Positions 1-9,498 are shown, numbered from the stretch's first letter. The stretch: DNA of 51,834 nt from Bacteroidales bacterium (GCA_021738485.1 JAIPBX010000010.1:1-51834), one strand, 5' to 3'. Notes: generated by a model not told the origin, from the letters alone. Translations and numbers: made by a program.

Positions 1-229
1 GTATAGTTATATTAGAATAAGAGAAAAGCCCTTTTTGCTTAAGGATTTCAAGGGTTTCCCGGGGTGATTTTCCATCGGCAAGGAATACTCCCGCAATCGA
101 ACCGGCACTTACACCGGAAATAATATCCGGGTAAATATTTTGTTCGTAAAGGGCTTCCATGATGCCCAGATGTGCGAATCCGCGGGCGCCTCCTCCGCCA
201 AGTACTATTCCGAGATGATATTTTTTCAT
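1..229 (-). CDS. Patatin-like phospholipase, N-terminal part (runs off the window)
   Basis: The minus-strand reading frame starts at an ATG at 227-229 and stays open to the window edge, giving 76 codons. The first residues contain the glycine-rich oxyanion-hole motif GGGGARG, and about 30 residues later the nucleophile elbow GVSAGS (G-x-S-x-G). These are the two hallmark N-terminal motifs of the patatin/RssA-like phospholipase family, which cleaves acyl chains from lipids with a Ser-Asp dyad. The catalytic Asp lies outside the window. There is no signal peptide, so it is probably a cytoplasmic RssA-type protein and not a secreted one. It follows the 4989-652 gene on the same strand, but about 420 bp of repeat-containing DNA separate them, so they need not be co-transcribed. 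Confidence 0.9.
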   Translation of the reverse strand, partial: MKKYHLGIVLGGGGARGFAHLGIMEALYEQNIYPDIISGVSAGSIAGVFLADGKSPRETLEILKQKGLFSYSNITI

Positions 230-651
230 AATATTTTCTTTAAACCCTGGTAACAGCTATAGTCAGAAACATTGTAACAATAAAAAAATCCAATTTTCAA
301 ATAGCAAATAACAAACAAATCTCAAAATTCAAATTCCAAACGAAGATAGTGATTTGTTAATTGGTTAATTCGTTAATTCGTATTGATAAGGGCCTAAAGT
401 TTAGTACTTAAAATTAAATACGGTAACCTATTGAATTTCAAGATGTTTTTATCAAATAATTTAAAACTTTGTGTGTCTTTGTGTCTTCGTGCCTTCGTGG
501 CGATAGAAGTAGAAGGCCACAAAGACATCACGGTATAGGTACACTAAGAAAGCCGGCAACAAAATTGGAAAATATTAAACTTCGTGTCAACCATATTTAT
601 GAAAGGTCAAACAACGAACACGGAACACGGAACACGGAACAACGAACAAAA
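230..651. other. Gene-free spacer with dispersed repeats
   Basis: No supported gene. It holds a short direct array built on TTAATTGGTTAATTCG at about 355-383, a copy of the motif AAAGTTTAGTACTTAAAA (397-415), a CTTCGTG-type dispersed palindrome (about 463-555), and three tandem copies of the 7-mer ACACGGA at about 617-638. The plus-strand reading frame here overlaps the repeat and has no protein-like features. Confidence 0.6.
463..555. repeat. Dispersed CTTCGTG-type imperfect palindrome, copy 1
   Basis: It has a left half rich in TCTTTGTGTCTTCGTG and GCCTTCGTGGC, and a right half with GGCCACAAAGACATCACGG then ACACTAAGAAAG. The right half is roughly the reverse complement of the left. Related copies lie at about 13636-13735, 30048-30120 and 50376-50480. 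The flank before this copy (about 430-465) also resembles the flank before the 50.4-kb copy, so the repeating unit is larger than the palindrome itself. Confidence 0.7.
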
Positions 652-3600
652 TCACCTCTTCTTCCGGTATTTCAGATAGGGCACGATGTCTTCATTCTTG
701 ATTCCTGCGGTGCCGTCGTACTCAATCGTTACCACCGGCACGCCGGTGACCTCTTCGATCTTTGAGGTCATGGCTTCGGTGACCAGCGAGGGACAACAAT
801 ACGCCGGGTTGGTCTGGATGAACAGATCGATGTCGGGATACTGTTTGGTCAGCTTATGAATCTTGAGGATATTCTCCAGCGACTCGCCGCGGTGGAAGAT
901 ACTTAACCCGAATTTATTCAGCCACTCATCGGTTTCTTTTGCGGATATCTCCACCTCATGCCCGTTATACGGGTAAAGATACTTTTGATACTTCTCCTCT
1001 ACCAGCGGTATCAGCGACTTCAGAAACTTGTGGCGGGCATATTCCCAGTAGCGGCCTTCCTTAAAAAACCGTTTCGTGTAGGGGTTAATAAACGATTTTA
1101 TGTATTCATTGTAAGGTGTCGTAATGACCTCGCCGCCGTTTTCCTCCACCGTTTTGATGAGGTGCTGGTTCATCAGGTCGTTATCTCTTACAAACAAGTC
1201 ACCGAATATGGCTACTTTGGGACGCTCCTCTTTTTTGGTCTCAATGGCCTGAAAATCGGCGATGATTTGCTCCAGCGCTTCTTCCTTCGATTTCCCGTGA
1301 CGGAAGGTGTCATACAGGAGAGCCAGAGCTTTGTCTATCACCCGGTCGGTCTCGCCCTTATGTATTTCGTACGGGCGGATACTGCATCCGATCTTGCGGA
1401 CAAACCCGCCAAACATAAACGCAAGGTAGGACTCGATCGCCGTGGGTAACGAAATATCATAAAAAACCACTTCCCCAAGGTAAACCTGCGCCTTCTCCAT
1501 TCCCTGGCCGTATTGGTCTAACAACGTTCTGGTGTAGTAGGGAAACATGCTGAGGTTGCATGAAAGCGGGGATTGAACCAGCCAGAGGGCTGTTTCGGCC
1601 GGGTCCAGCCCGTTTTCCCTGATGTAATCAATGGCATTCTGGACAATAATATTCAGCGGCAGGCACTGGCCCGTATTCATGCTCAGGCTGCGTTGCACGG
1701 AGTCATTCGTACTGCTGACCAGCCGGGCCTTGATACCGCTGTTCAGCATCACGGCCTCCAGCAGCGGGCACACCGTATCATCCCATGAAGGCAGTAACAA
1801 AGTCTTGTCCTTTAATTTATTTGCCCCTGAGAAGATGGAATGAAACAGCTTGTGGCCATCGATTTTGTTCTGCCAAATCCTATTGGTGATGCTCTGGAAA
1901 TCGATGGAGGACGACTTGAAGGAATGGGAGGCTTCATGCACCAGGGATTTGATCTGTTCCTGCCAGGAAGCCTGCGAATCCGCGCCTCCGCTGGTAACGG
2001 TCGCTACTTCTTTTGCCTTGGGTTTTTGCCGTTTCTGATGATTGCGGAATGCCCTGATTGCTGATTCAATGCGCGTTTCGTATCCCACCATCGAATCATG
2101 CTCATCAAGCTGCAGGATAAGGTAGGGCTTTTTGTAAGCATCGAGGATTTCCTTAAAATATTCGATAACGAAAGAATCCGGCGTGCATTTGAAGGAAGTC
2201 ACCAGCACCGGGTAACAGTTTTCGGTCCTGGCCGCTCTTTCCGCTGCATGGAGTATCCTGGAGGCAAACTTCCACTTGATGGTTTTGATCAGCTCCTGTG
2301 CTACGGATAGCTCCCCGCCGTTGTCCGGCATCATATCCATAAAGAAAGTCTTCACCCCCAATTTCTCGATGGCTTCGGGGATATGGCTGTTCATCACCGG
2401 CGACAACACCGTGTAGGGGCGGCCCAGCAGCATCACATGGATATCCTCCATATTTTCTGTTTCCCTCTGATAGATCTCCTGCCATTGCTTCCTGACCGAC
2501 TGCACATGATCTTTGGCTTTTTTATAGGCCCGGCTCACCTCCAAAAATTCCAGGTCATCCAATCCGATGGATTTTAACACCCTGAACAATTCGATGCGCA
2601 TGGAAAGTTCGCCATGGGTGGTTTTTAATAAGGGGGTCAGGAGCTTGTTTTTAAAATTAAATTGATCCTGTACCGAAATAATCGACGAGCTGAATTGCGT
2701 ATAGTAACAATACTGGTCCTTCATTTTGGTATCGCCCGGCTCCTGCATGTAAACGGGCAGAAAAATATAATCCGCCTTGTCTTTCAGGTAATCCACATGG
2801 CCGTGCATGGCAGCCATCGGGGCACAAAACTCGGCCCCGCACATCTTCTTGCCGTCTTTCACGGGCGTGTTATACTTTTCGCTGGTTACCGTTTTGATGG
2901 AAAACGAATCAAAAAACTTCCGCCAGAAGAGCAATTCTTCATAGAGATGCAATCCGGCCGGAATGCCGATGGTCAGCCTTTTGTTTTTCGTTTCCGGTTT
3001 AAAGCGGAACAGCTTTTTCGTTTCCGGGATGAGCTCAAATCCGGCGGGTTTATTGCTCACATATTTGTTGGAATGGTAATCCCTTCCGCACAAGAAGCCA
3101 TAGGCCTCAATCTGCCCGTCGATTTCGGCTACCTTCAGCTTGCAGTGATTGGTACATAATTCACATACTTCCGTCCGCACGGGGATGGACCTTTTGTACA
3201 GGCCGAGGCCTCTGAAATTCGTTTTCTCCACTGGCTGGTCGCAGATTTCGAGAGCCACACCGAGCGCACCGGTGAGGTGGCAATATTTGGAAACCATGAT
3301 GGGCTTTTGCAGTTTCTGCTCAAAGGCAGCCACCAGGGCTTTGTTTTTCGCCGTAGCCCCCTGGAAAAATATCTTGTCGCCGATGTAGCCCTGAACCGCC
3401 ACTTTCGTGAGATAATTCTCGCGGGTGGAGTGCAGGACCGCCCCCAGGATTTCATCCGCCGAGTAGCCCGCCATAAGGTAGTAATTCAGATCGCGCTCCA
3501 TAAAGACGGTACAGCGGTCGCTGGCCATAGGTGACCATACATTTTTTACCCTGTCGGCATAGTCCTCCAGCGGACATTTGAGTTTTTTGGCCTGCTCTTC

Positions 3601-4989
3601 GATAAAACTTCCCGTTCCGGCGGCGCAAATATTATTCATCACCGAAAAGGTGACCATTCCATTCCGCAGGATGGTAAACTTGGAATCCTGGCCGCCGATC
3701 TCGATGATGGTGTCGGTGTCGTGGTCGAGCTCCCAGGCCGCCCTGGCATGGGCGGTGATTTCGTCGGGCATGATGTCCGCGCCGATAATTTTTCCCGTAA
3801 ACTTCCGCCCTGAACCGGTCGTCCCGCTGCCGGCGATGGTAAAATCCACATTTCTCCTGCGGGCAAAATCATCGATGGTTTCAAAAATGAGCTGCACGGC
3901 ATACAGTGGCTGCCCGGAGGTGCGGGTATAAAACCCGGCGAGCACTTCCTTGTTCCGGTCCACCATTACCGCCTTCGTACTGGTAGAGCCTATGTCAATG
4001 CCCAGGTAGACTTCCCCCAGGTTTTTATTTTCCTGTGATAAATAGGCGTCCACCTCCACGGCGGTCATCGCCGTAAACCGGTCTGAGCGGTACTCATATC
4101 GTTCATGCGAGTCAAAGTCAGGATAATCGGATAGCTTTAACTGCAGCGGCGGATGATCATATTTCTTTTCCTGCTTTTCAGGCAGCAGGATGTCTTCGGG
4201 ACTGTTCAGCTGCATATCAATCGTCGCATCGTCCTCCCTTCCGTTGATGGCTGCACCTATGGCGCCATACACATTCGCATGTTCGTCCACGGTTATCGTA
4301 CGTCCGGTGAGTTTTTCAATATGGTCGATCACCGCCTTATTCAGGGCCACGCCCCCGGCTGCCACCACATTGGAAGAAGTGTCATGCTGAAAAACGGCAT
4401 CCACGATGTTTTTGGCCAGCCCATATGATAAGCCGTCGCATATCTCCCCCACGGCATATCCCTCCTGCTGGGCATGGATAAGGTCCGTTTTGGCAAATAC
4501 GGCACAGCGCGAGGCAATTTTCGGGAAGCCCCCCTGGTTTTCATACGCCAGTTTGCTGAACTCCTCTATGCTCTGAAGGTTGAGCCGTTCCGATTGCTGG
4601 TCGAGGAAATTCCCCGTGCCCGCCGCACAGGACGAGTTGGATTTGTAGTTGCGGTATTCCCCGTGTTCATCGAAGGTAACCAACCCGAATTTCTCCGCCC
4701 CGATAATCAGTAATGACCGGATGTCGGGATGAAAATGCTTGGCGGCGGTGATATATGATACCCGTGTGTCAACCGATTTTCCGCCTTTAAAAATGGCAGG
4801 CGTGGAAGAGGTATAGCCTATGGTCCGGATGCTGCTTAAGTCCAACCCTTTAAGCATCCTTAGCAAATGTTTCCGTATTTGTCCCTTATGAATTGTATAA
4901 TCTGTGTGAAGGATCCGGTTATGCTCATCCATCAATGCTATGCCAATCGCCACCGAACCGATATCTATTCCCAGAAAGTTTGTTTTCAT
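652..4989 (-). CDS. Acyl-CoA dehydratase activase-related protein: two BcrAD/BadFG ATPase domains plus DUF2229
   Basis: This 1445-residue cytoplasmic protein has two ASKHA-type ATPase domains of the BcrAD/BadFG/HgdC (2-hydroxyacyl-CoA dehydratase activator) family. One is at about residues 5-250 (GIDIGS) and one at about 327-580 (GIDIGSTSTKA). Each has a CAAGTG motif, at Cys121 and Cys455; in HgdC-type activators this cysteine binds the bridging [4Fe-4S] cluster. A CELCTNHC cysteine cluster follows near residue 608, then a DUF2229 region (about 665-880) and a C-terminal HgdB-like region. Activators of this family use ATP to inject an electron into a dehydratase. Fusions of about 1400 residues are common in Bacteroidota and clostridia, but their substrate is unknown. 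The ATG has a strong GGAGG at 4996-5000, unusual for this phylum. No dehydratase subunit genes are adjacent, so the redox partner cannot be named. Confidence 0.92.
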   Translation of the reverse strand: MKTNFLGIDIGSVAIGIALMDEHNRILHTDYTIHKGQIRKHLLRMLKGLDLSSIRTIGYTSSTPAIFKGGKSVDTRVSYITAAKHFHPDIRSLLIIGAEKFGLVTFDEHGEYRNYKSNSSCAAGTGNFLDQQSERLNLQSIEEFSKLAYENQGGFPKIASRCAVFAKTDLIHAQQEGYAVGEICDGLSYGLAKNIVDAVFQHDTSSNVVAAGGVALNKAVIDHIEKLTGRTITVDEHANVYGAIGAAINGREDDATIDMQLNSPEDILLPEKQEKKYDHPPLQLKLSDYPDFDSHERYEYRSDRFTAMTAVEVDAYLSQENKNLGEVYLGIDIGSTSTKAVMVDRNKEVLAGFYTRTSGQPLYAVQLIFETIDDFARRRNVDFTIAGSGTTGSGRKFTGKIIGADIMPDEITAHARAAWELDHDTDTIIEIGGQDSKFTILRNGMVTFSVMNNICAAGTGSFIEEQAKKLKCPLEDYADRVKNVWSPMASDRCTVFMERDLNYYLMAGYSADEILGAVLHSTRENYLTKVAVQGYIGDKIFFQGATAKNKALVAAFEQKLQKPIMVSKYCHLTGALGVALEICDQPVEKTNFRGLGLYKRSIPVRTEVCELCTNHCKLKVAEIDGQIEAYGFLCGRDYHSNKYVSNKPAGFELIPETKKLFRFKPETKNKRLTIGIPAGLHLYEELLFWRKFFDSFSIKTVTSEKYNTPVKDGKKMCGAEFCAPMAAMHGHVDYLKDKADYIFLPVYMQEPGDTKMKDQYCYYTQFSSSIISVQDQFNFKNKLLTPLLKTTHGELSMRIELFRVLKSIGLDDLEFLEVSRAYKKAKDHVQSVRKQWQEIYQRETENMEDIHVMLLGRPYTVLSPVMNSHIPEAIEKLGVKTFFMDMMPDNGGELSVAQELIKTIKWKFASRILHAAERAARTENCYPVLVTSFKCTPDSFVIEYFKEILDAYKKPYLILQLDEHDSMVGYETRIESAIRAFRNHQKRQKPKAKEVATVTSGGADSQASWQEQIKSLVHEASHSFKSSSIDFQSITNRIWQNKIDGHKLFHSIFSGANKLKDKTLLLPSWDDTVCPLLEAVMLNSGIKARLVSSTNDSVQRSLSMNTGQCLPLNIIVQNAIDYIRENGLDPAETALWLVQSPLSCNLSMFPYYTRTLLDQYGQGMEKAQVYLGEVVFYDISLPTAIESYLAFMFGGFVRKIGCSIRPYEIHKGETDRVIDKALALLYDTFRHGKSKEEALEQIIADFQAIETKKEERPKVAIFGDLFVRDNDLMNQHLIKTVEENGGEVITTPYNEYIKSFINPYTKRFFKEGRYWEYARHKFLKSLIPLVEEKYQKYLYPYNGHEVEISAKETDEWLNKFGLSIFHRGESLENILKIHKLTKQYPDIDLFIQTNPAYCCPSLVTEAMTSKIEEVTGVPVVTIEYDGTAGIKNEDIVPYLKYRKKR

Positions 4990-5553
4990 ACAAGGCCTCC
5001 TTTAAACCAGATTTAGTGAATTTTGACTGATAGCTAGGGTAAATTTCTGCTATTCGGTTAAGGTAACAAATAATTTGCCTATAGCATAATCTTAAAAGAG
5101 AAAAACAAAAACCAACCGATAATTTGTACTGAGTATATTTAATAATTTGAGTTTAGGCACTCATTCAAGGCAATGTATATATCCTTTCCGAGGAAAATTT
5201 ACTATTTCTGCGCCAATATCTTATACACATGAAGGTTATATTTATATGAAAACCTTCTAAAGAAACAGGAAGACGGGGATTGGTTAATTAGTTAATTGGT
5301 GAATTGGTTGATAGGTTAATGGCTCAGAGCACAGAGCATAGGGCGCAGAGGAAGCTGATCGGTTGATTGGTGATTGGTGGCTGTCCATAAGCTCCTGATC
5401 TCGTTTTTCCCGCCGCACACCCCTAAATCCCCTAAAGGGGACTTAATTATAATCAGGCGAATAAATAAAAAAACCTAACAAATGTCCTTTCGGGGGTTGA
5501 CTCAAGCAAACAGTTTTGTATCTTGCTGTCCATTATAGTTTTTAAATCAGCTT
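4990..5553. other. Spacer with low-complexity TTAATTGG repeats; possible promoter for the next gene
   Basis: No gene is supported. About 5281-5385 is low-complexity sequence made of variants of GGTTAATTGGTTGA and CAGAGCACAGAG. A TTG at 5497-5499 sits 19 bp before TATCTTGC (5519-5526). That is an imperfect match to the Bacteroidota TTG-N19-TAnnTTTG promoter, about 30 bp before the ATG at 5554. Confidence 0.4.
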
Positions 5554-6954
5554 ATGAACCGGCTTATCCTGCATAAAATCTATTGTGTAGTCACAACTGC
5601 TAACCAGCCTTGCAAGCAGAAGAAAGGTATTATTACTGATGATGGTTCTTTCATTTCACAAACGCATCCTTTCTCAAGCGCTAAGTCAATAAGAAACTGC
5701 ATCTTTCTTCTTTTTGCAGTTTTAATCCCGGGGCTGTTTGAAGCGGCGTATTCCCAGACGGTGATTGAGGGACGCATTCTAAATCAAAAGCAGCAGCCGG
5801 TGCCAAATGTAAATGTGAGCCTGATGAGAATGGCCGATAGTACGATTGTAGCTTTTGATTTGAGTAATAATACCGGGGAGTTCTTTATCAGTTATGACGG
5901 AGAAGAAAAGGAATTACTGTTGATGATCTATAATTTTAATGTTCCCCGGCAATTCAAAAAGCTAATGAACCAAAGCCAAACCGTGCTTTTCACGGTAAGT
6001 GAAGAAGCTATTCAGTTACAGGAATTCACATTAAAATCGGAAAAAATCTGGGGAACCGGCGATACCGTGAACTATATAGTGGATGCATTCCGGGATACAA
6101 CCGATGTGGTCATTGGCGATGTGTTGCAAAAGATGCCGGGTATTGAGGTGAAAGAGAGCGGGCAGATAGAGTACCGCGGCAAACCCATCTCAAAATTCTA
6201 CATCGAAAATATGGATATGCTTCAGGGCCGCTACGGTATAGCTACGAATAACATTTCCGCCATCAACATAGCAACCGTGCAGGTTTTTGAAAACCACCAA
6301 CCCATTAAAGCACTTCAGGATTTGGAATTTACTGATGATGCGGCAATCAATCTGAAACTAAAGCAAGGGGCCAAAGGGGTTTTTAACCTGATGGCCAGCC
6401 TTGGAGCTGGTGTAAGCGACGAATTTTTATGGAACAATGGTTTGACCGGGATGTATTTTGGGAAAACAAAGCAATATTTAGTGGCCTACAAAACAAACAA
6501 TGCTGGTGAGGAACTAAGTAAAGAGCTGCAATCATTTACCGGCAATAACCCTTTGACGGGTACTGCTCTTTCATCAATGGTGATGCCCTCAGCTCCTCCG
6601 GTCAGCAAATCGCGTTACTATTTCAATAATGCACACGGTGCTACTATCAACACCCTGAAAAAATGGAAAAACGACAATGAATTCACTTTCAATCTGATTG
6701 GACTTCAAGATATGGACGAGAGAAGCAGTTTTTCAAGAACTACATTCATTTTCCCTGAATCTGACACCCTTTCGGTGAATGAAAAGCTGTCTTCCGAAAC
6801 AAAAACCAACAAGATCGAGGGTGAATTAGGTTATTTGAAAAATGTCAAAGAAAATTATGTGTACGCCTATTACGGAAGTCTGAACAGTTATTATTCGAAA
6901 TACACTATCAGGCCTTCATCTATCCTATTAAAAGCACGATTCAAAATATATTAA
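5554..6954 (+). pseudogene. TonB-dependent receptor-like outer-membrane protein, internally truncated
   Basis: The frame is 466 residues long. After a hydrophobic signal segment (about 46-68, ending AYSQ) comes a carboxypeptidase-regulatory-like beta-sandwich (about 70-165). A TonB-plug-like region (about 175-265) contains DVLQKMPGIEVKESGQIEYRG, followed by the first barrel strands. Members of this class that sit beside GLPGLI proteins usually run to about 900 residues. Here the barrel stops early, but the last 17 residues (YTIRPSSILLKARFKIY) look like the closing beta-strand of such barrels. I infer that an internal deletion joined the early barrel to the final strand. The first 45 residues are not signal-like; an ATA (Ile) stands just before RNCIFLLFAV, where a signal peptide would normally begin, so the original ATG may have been lost. 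It could still be expressed, but it is unlikely to form a working transporter. Confidence 0.65.
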
Positions 6955-6966
6955 ATCTTTAAAAAC

Positions 6967-7812
6967 ATGAACAAGACATTTATCAAACCGGGAATAAGTC
7001 TTTTCGTCATTATTCTAATCATGCACTCAAATCTAACCGGCCAGATTCAAAGACTCCACTATATTGATGATTTTACCGTTCTTGACACTGCACAGTATGA
7101 AATTACATATGAAGTAAAAAAAATTGATGAGCCTCAAAAGCCTAAAGAAAAAACTACTGATATTCAAAAACTGTTAATCGGCGCTAAAATCTCAAAAACA
7201 TACAGCTATTTGCTTTATCAAAATGATTCTTTATGCACCCTACTTGAAAAAAAAGGCAGAAATTTCCCAGCCGCTCCGAAAGCAGCTTCGCTGTACCATG
7301 TATATAAAGACTATTCCGCTAATGAGCTTACAGTAACTTATCGATCAGACGGAGAGGTTTTTCGTTATAAAGAACCCTTCCCTGATTTTCAATGGGTCAT
7401 GACCAACGAAAAAAAAACCATCATGACCTACCCTTGTCAGAAAGCCACACTGGACTTTCGCGGACGAGCTTATGAAGCCTGGTTCTCTCCCATGCTGCCC
7501 TTTTCAGAAGGGCCGTTTAAGTTTTCCGGCCTGCCCGGATTAATCCTTGAAATACAAGACTCAGAGAAACACTACATTTTTAAATGTATCGGGATTAAAA
7601 AACCGGATAAACCAATAGCTATCAGAATAAGAAAATGGGATTATACCGAAACAACAAGGGAAAAATTACACGCATTTCTAAAAAAGAAATACAGCAATCT
7701 TACCGAATATTATAATGCAAGAGGAATTACTTTTGGAACTAAGGTAAATGGAAAGGTAGTAATAAACCCTAAAAACTATAGCATTCCGTATAACCCAATA
7801 GAACTGGAATAA
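6967..7812 (+). CDS. GLPGLI family protein
   Basis: This is a 281-residue exported protein with an N-terminal signal peptide (about residues 1-25, ending LTGQ). It carries the family's namesake motif GLPGLI at residues 188-193, inside FKFSGLPGLILEI. GLPGLI proteins are a Bacteroidota family of unknown function, commonly encoded right after a TonB-dependent receptor, as here (12-bp gap). The frame is intact and of normal length although the receptor beside it is truncated. It is probably periplasmic. Whether it keeps a function without its partner cannot be told from sequence. Confidence 0.88.
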   Translation: MNKTFIKPGISLFVIILIMHSNLTGQIQRLHYIDDFTVLDTAQYEITYEVKKIDEPQKPKEKTTDIQKLLIGAKISKTYSYLLYQNDSLCTLLEKKGRNFPAAPKAASLYHVYKDYSANELTVTYRSDGEVFRYKEPFPDFQWVMTNEKKTIMTYPCQKATLDFRGRAYEAWFSPMLPFSEGPFKFSGLPGLILEIQDSEKHYIFKCIGIKKPDKPIAIRIRKWDYTETTREKLHAFLKKKYSNLTEYYNARGITFGTKVNGKVVINPKNYSIPYNPIELE

Positions 7813-7922
7813 ATATGGAAATAAAAAATTACATCAGGGCTATAAAGATTTTCGCTCCTTCAGAGTCTTTTTGTCTACCCATCAAACTTCAAATCCAGAT
7901 TCCCAACCCCACGTCCTGCGAT

Positions 7923-8203
7923 AAAGCTGGAAGGTCAGCCGTACCAAGTCCCTAAGCTACCTACAACCAATTACGATAAATTACCATAAATTACACTCAA
8001 CCCTTAGATCATCCGGAATCTAAAATCCGGAATCCGAAACAACCCCATTCATCCAACCATTCAATCATACATCCATTCATCCATTCATGCACCCCGGCTC
8101 GCGCGAGAATGCTTCGCGTCCGTAATCTTCTTTGCGTCTGTGTCGCACCCGGCAAATACCTTGGAAAACCAACGTCACGGAAAGAGCGTTAAAAACGCTA
8201 AGA
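7923..8203. repeat. Non-coding direct repeat, copy 1 (281 bp)
   Basis: It runs from AAAGCTGGAAGGTCAG to the CGCTAAG following an AACGTCACG block. The same blocks recur in the same order at 8772-9053, with only scattered substitutions and one extra TACCATAAAT unit in copy 2. No reading frame is conserved between the copies. Confidence 0.85.
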
Positions 8204-8420
8204 GTGATTGCCACGCGCTACAAGCGCGCGGCAGCAAGCGTCGTGATTCATTCAACCATACATCCATTCAGCCATTCATCCCAACAAGGAGATTTCTCCC
8301 CCGCCACCGGTTGTATTTGTTTGTTATGTTTTAGTTGGTTATGAATGTATTGCTTTCTCTTTATCCGGCGGATTGTCCTCTGTGGCGGGGTCGAAACGAC
8401 TTCTTCTGATTTATAAAGGG

Positions 8421-8477
8421 GAAAAAGGGCGCGAGGACACCATTATTAATTCAATCTATGTCCTCGCGCCCTTTTTC
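8421..8477. other. Perfect hairpin with 19-bp arms and a 19-nt loop
   Basis: The left arm at 8421-8439 and the right arm at 8459-8477 (TGTCCTCGCGCCCTTTTTC) are exact reverse complements, GC-rich in the middle and flanked by A-run and T-run ends. The loop is AT-rich (8440-8458). On either strand the transcript would be a strong stem with a U-rich 3' side, that is, a bidirectional intrinsic-terminator shape. No gene ends near it, so its role is unclear. Confidence 0.75.
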
Positions 8478-8771
8478 TTACTCCCCTCAAATCAAGATTA
8501 CCCATCAAACTTCAAATCCGGATTCCCGTCCCGCGGCCTGTGACATAAGCCGGAGGGTCTCAGCCAATCCTATCCCCCCCAGCTACATACAATCAGTTAC
8601 CATAAATTACAATGAATTACGCGCTTCAGCGTAAATGACAATGAATGACGACCAATGACACTCAAATAAACCACACTAAACCGAAGCCCGGGACCTAACG
8701 ACAATGAACCGAAATACGAAATTCGAAAAAGTCAGACCTTCCATCTTTTCCTCCCTTCCTGGCCAGCGCTA

Positions 8772-9053
8772 AAAGCTGGAAGGTCAGCTTTACCAAGTCC
8801 CTAAGCTACCTACAACCAATTACGATAAATTACCATAAATTACCATAAATTACACTCAACCCTTAGATCATCCGGAATCTGAAATCCGGAATCCGAAACA
8901 ACCCCATTCATCCAACCATTCAACCATTCATCCATTCATGCACCCCGGCTCGCGCGAGAATGCTTCGCGTCCGTAATCTTCTTTACGTCTGTGACGCATT
9001 CGGCAGATACAGTGGAAAACCAACGTCACGAAAAGAGCGTTAATAACGCTAAG
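8772..9053. repeat. Non-coding direct repeat, copy 2
   Basis: This is the second copy of the block at 7923-8203. The order CCAAGTCCCTAAGCTACC, TACCATAAAT units, ATCATCCGGAATCTGAAAT, CACCCCGGCTCGCGCGAG, AACGTCACG and the GCGTTAATAACGC hairpin is preserved. Confidence 0.85.
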
Positions 9054-9167
9054 AAAAGAAGGCCCGCATTGCAAATGCGCGCCAGCAGGTTGATTGGTTA
9101 ATTTGTCAATTGGGTTCTTGGTTTTTTGCGGCTAAGCGGATTGTCCCGTTGAAAACAAGGGTCAGGT

Positions 9168-9296
9168 GATTTTATAAGTTGCACGCAGAGAATTATTCCT
9201 GCAATCCGCTAAGCTGCGGATGCGTCCATCTATAAATCCGTTAAGATCCGCGCTGCGTAGCATCTGCGTGTATCAGCGAGCTATTCTTATAAAATC
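9168..9296. repeat. Nested dyad (palindromic element)
   Basis: The outer arms GATTTTATAAG (9168-9178) and CTTATAAAATC (9286-9296) are exact inverted copies. Inside them are CACGCAGA (9182-9189) and TCTGCGTG (9263-9270). Inside those is an ATCCGC/GCGGAT hairpin (9204-9221). The nesting implies one folded structure of about 130 bases, of mobile-palindrome type. It lies about 200 bp before the acylase gene. Confidence 0.7.
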
Positions 9297-9498
9297 CCCT
9301 TATGTGAACTTATGGGGTTTAATTCTAAAGATCGACGAGCAATTAAAAACCAACTCGTTTCTGCAAATCATCGAAAAAATTCTTACTTTGGTTACTTGAA
9401 AATTATATACTCCTTCTCGTGGTGCTGATGTATAGCAGCCTTGAAGAAAAGAATTATCATTGAAAGGAGTATGAACAAAAAAACCGGGGAGCTCAAAA

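Larger units (their letters stand above)
7813..9498. other. 1.7-kb gene-free region made of nested and duplicated repeats
   Basis: No reading frame here looks like a gene; the short frames that exist run across repeats. Contents: a 281-bp direct duplication (7923-8203 and 8772-9053), a third, weaker partial copy at about 8500-8610, tandem TACCATAAAT units, CATTCATCCA-rich stretches, a perfect long hairpin at 8421-8477 and a nested dyad at 9168-9296. Several pieces are themselves small hairpins, for example AGCGTTAAAAACGCT. It separates the GLPGLI gene from the acylase gene. Confidence 0.7.

Noticed and set aside
469-765. Plus-strand frame across 469-765
   Set aside because: It starts in a dispersed repeat and ends antisense to the C-terminus of the BcrAD/BadFG gene; it is a shadow frame.
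5281-5340. TTAATTGGTTGA-type array as a phage attachment site or CRISPR-like array
   Set aside because: Units are short, degenerate and without spacers; similar runs at about 355 and 9092 show it is low-complexity spacer sequence.
8132-8344. Short plus-strand frames in the 7.8-9.5 kb repeat region as small genes
   Set aside because: They run across the duplicated repeat, are not conserved between the two copies and have no ribosome site or recognisable composition.
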